Positions 6,585-7,931 of a stretch of DNA of 7,931 nt are shown here, piece after piece. A program made the translations under genes and the position numbers. The stretch is from Pseudomonadales bacterium (GTDB lineage: Bacteria; Pseudomonadota; Gammaproteobacteria; Pseudomonadales; Pseudohongiellaceae). The stretch's first letter is position 1, and each line of letters begins with the position of its first letter. The DNA is taken from contig JAKSCP010000160.1 in NCBI GenBank assembly GCA_022360535.1, positions 1 through 7,931 on the forward strand, in the 5' to 3' direction. Below the pieces are notes generated by a model. It made no database searches and was not told where the DNA came from. It was given only the letters and a program-made list of their open reading frames with translations.

Positions 6585-7706
6585 TTATTGATCCCAATCG
6601 AAGTTGGCGTTTACGGTCTGGCCTGGGAAGACTATTTCCTGGCCCACTGTGATCAGATTGACCTGACCATTGAGCCCGGTTACCCAGATGCCAGGATTGA
6701 GTTGGTTGGTGTCGTCGCCAACGATAGCTACATTTTGAAATGACACCAGCCCTCGGCTATCGATGAGTTTCACACCGATCTCTCCGTTATCGTCCAGGGT
6801 GAGGGAAGACGAGGGGATGCGGTGCGCCATGAGTTCGGCGGCATCCACCAGTATTTCTGTGGTGATACCTTCCCGTAAAGATTCCTGGCCAGGGTCTACT
6901 TCCACTTCGATGCGGTAACTGCGGGATGCCGTATCTGCGGCTGTGGCCAGATAGCTGACTCTGCCGGTTACGCTTTGCCCATTGAGCAGGTTACCGATTA
7001 CTCCTGCACCCACCTCAATGCGGCCGATTTCCTGTTCGGGTACCAGGCCAACCAATAGCATCGGGCTGTCATCGAGAATTGAGGCGCATACGTCGCCAAT
7101 ATTCAGGAGATCGCCCATCTCCATTGTGCGGGTTTCAACTATGCCATCGAAAGGCGCGATGATACGTGTGTTCTTCAAGGCGATCTCAGCGCGGGTAACA
7201 GCAGCTTTAGCCGATTCCAGGGCTGCCTTTAATTGCGCCACAACTACATCCGACTGTAGATCACGGCGTTGCAGATCAACCGACGCATCGTATTCAAATT
7301 GAGCTTGTTCGCGACGGGCTGTCGCTTCTTGCAGATTGACCTCGCGATCATCGACAGCAATCTCACAGAGTAGATCACCCGCAGCAACACGCGTGCCTCT
7401 GGGGACAGGATCGTTGACTATGCGACCGGCTTGCTCAGCACGAACCTGAACATGACGAAAGGCCTGAGTACGACCGCGTACCATGAGCTGTTCAATATAA
7501 GCCTCAGGGCTAATGCGTTCTGCACGCACGGAAATGACGTCGGGATTTTCACTAGCCGGCTGATCCACTGCCACTGCTTCGACAACCCGTGAAGTTGTTT
7601 CAGGGCCCTCCGGCACTTCGGCGGTGCTGGTGCCGCTACGCGGTATGTACATCCATGCAATCACAATAGCCAGGATGGCTAGTGCTACGAGTTGCTGCTT
7701 TTTCAC
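6585..7706 (-). CDS. RND periplasmic adaptor subunit (HlyD/MFP family)
   Basis: The GTG at 7704-7706 gives a 373-residue protein and has GGAG six bases upstream. A TTG at 7746-7748 would add 14 residues of no signal character and has no ribosome site. A membrane anchor (about 5-21, basic MKKQQ in front, no lipobox Cys) is followed by a Pro/Glu-rich linker to about 60. The first lipoyl half is at 85-117 (VRAEQAGRIVNDPVPRGTRV) and a short helical hairpin spans about 120-178, rich in Ala, Glu, Arg and Gln. The second lipoyl half is IIAPFDGIVETRTMEMGDLL (182-201). A beta-barrel domain (about 215-290, with SRSYRIEVEV) and a membrane-proximal domain end the chain. Adaptors of this type bridge the RND pump and a TolC-like channel. 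It is the first gene of the operon with the downstream pump. No outer-membrane factor gene is adjacent. Confidence 0.95.
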   Translation of the reverse strand: MKKQQLVALAILAIVIAWMYIPRSGTSTAEVPEGPETTSRVVEAVAVDQPASENPDVISVRAERISPEAYIEQLMVRGRTQAFRHVQVRAEQAGRIVNDPVPRGTRVAAGDLLCEIAVDDREVNLQEATARREQAQFEYDASVDLQRRDLQSDVVVAQLKAALESAKAAVTRAEIALKNTRIIAPFDGIVETRTMEMGDLLNIGDVCASILDDSPMLLVGLVPEQEIGRIEVGAGVIGNLLNGQSVTGRVSYLATAADTASRSYRIEVEVDPGQESLREGITTEILVDAAELMAHRIPSSSLTLDDNGEIGVKLIDSRGLVSFQNVAIVGDDTNQLNPGIWVTGLNGQVNLITVGQEIVFPGQTVNANFDWDQ

Positions 7707-7850
7707 AATGGTCTCCAGCCAAATAATTGAGCAAGGGACGCTGCCCAAAACGCATAATTAGAACGACGCAAGTGGCTCTGGTCTTTACGCCATATGCGTC
7801 AGCCCGGTTCTATCTTTCGCGCTTGAAGTTATCGTCCCTGTTGTTTGGAT

Positions 7851-7876
7851 AGGCCTCGTTCCTAAGGCCTGTTTTT
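7851..7876 (+). terminator. Terminator-like hairpin with T tract on the + strand
   Basis: AGGCCT (7851-7856) and AGGCCT (7865-7870) pair over 6 bp around the loop CGTTCCTA. They are followed by G and five T (7872-7876), the shape of an intrinsic terminator for a + strand transcript. The only genes nearby lie on the minus strand, so it would end either a short unannotated + strand RNA or nothing at all. On the minus strand the hairpin is preceded by the A run, so it cannot end that transcript. Confidence 0.4.
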
Positions 7877-7913
7877 GTGCTGCAGGACTGATGAATTCCC
7901 CAGCCCAGGAAGT

Positions 7914-7928
7914 GTTACGTATTGTAAC
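7914..7928. promoter_or_regulatory. Dyad GTTAC-n5-GTAAC, possible operator
   Basis: Two perfect 5-base arms are separated by GTATT, about 210 bases before the adaptor start and at the window edge. The geometry fits a site for a dimeric repressor, but it is short and may belong to the gene beyond the window. Low confidence. Confidence 0.25.
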
Positions 7929-7931
7929 GGA

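Larger units (their letters stand above)
7707..7931 (-). promoter_or_regulatory. Leader / control region of the adaptor-pump operon
   Basis: This stretch has no gene in the window and must carry the promoter of the minus-strand adaptor-pump operon. Besides the ribosome site (GGAG at 7713-7716, minus strand) it holds several dyads: ACGCAT at 7750-7755 inverted against ATGCGT at 7794-7799, ACGC-n5-GCGT at 7787-7799, the hairpin at 7851-7870 and GTTAC-n5-GTAAC at 7914-7928. RND operons are often controlled by a nearby TetR-, MarR- or two-component regulator, and these dyads are candidate operators. I found no -35/-10 pair good enough to call a promoter. Confidence 0.5.

Noticed and set aside
7707..7748. 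Upstream TTG start for the adaptor gene (387 residues)
   Set aside because: The GTG at 7706 has GGAG six bases upstream and gives a normal MKKQQ membrane anchor; the extension adds residues of no signal character.

Overview
The window reads as a chromosomal stretch of a gammaproteobacterium. The moderate base composition, the Alteromonadales/Cellvibrionales-like CNNM protein and the mix of envelope proteins suggest a marine lineage, but no phylogenetic marker is present, so this is inference. I see no tRNA, rRNA, CRISPR array, transposase, integrase or phage gene.

Layout. (1) Positions 1-341, + strand: the C-terminal end of a membrane-anchored protein of the BatA/von Willebrand-associated type, cut by the window edge. 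(2) Positions 342-814: non-coding, with a strong compound hairpin (484-527), a smaller hairpin (587-603) and a very AT-rich leader with an imperfect ~25-base direct repeat. (3) Positions 815-1642, + strand: an exported, all-helical protein of unknown function with weak TPR character. (4) Positions 1643-2146: a 504-base gap between convergent genes, holding several inverted repeats but no convincing gene. (5) Positions 2147-7706, - strand: three genes, read right to left as an RND periplasmic adaptor, an RND inner-membrane pump and a CNNM/CBS membrane protein. (6) Positions 7707-7931: the leader of the adaptor gene, with a terminator-shaped hairpin on the opposite strand and a GTTAC-n5-GTAAC dyad at the window edge.

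How the genes work together. The adaptor and pump are 28 bases apart and almost certainly form one operon for a tripartite export system. No outer-membrane channel gene is adjacent, so a TolC-like partner is probably encoded elsewhere. The pump belongs to an RND branch in which the AcrB-type proton-relay residues differ: Asp-Gly replaces Asp-Asp in TM4, and Asn replaces Lys in TM10. A very stable hairpin separates the pump from the CNNM gene. It also covers the only start codon that would extend the CNNM protein beyond its natural N-terminus, so I place that start at the downstream ATG.

I do not see a clear new multi-gene system. The observations most worth a second look are the structured intergenic elements (484-527, 1759-1839, 3345-3378, 7851-7876) and the changed proton-relay residues of the pump.
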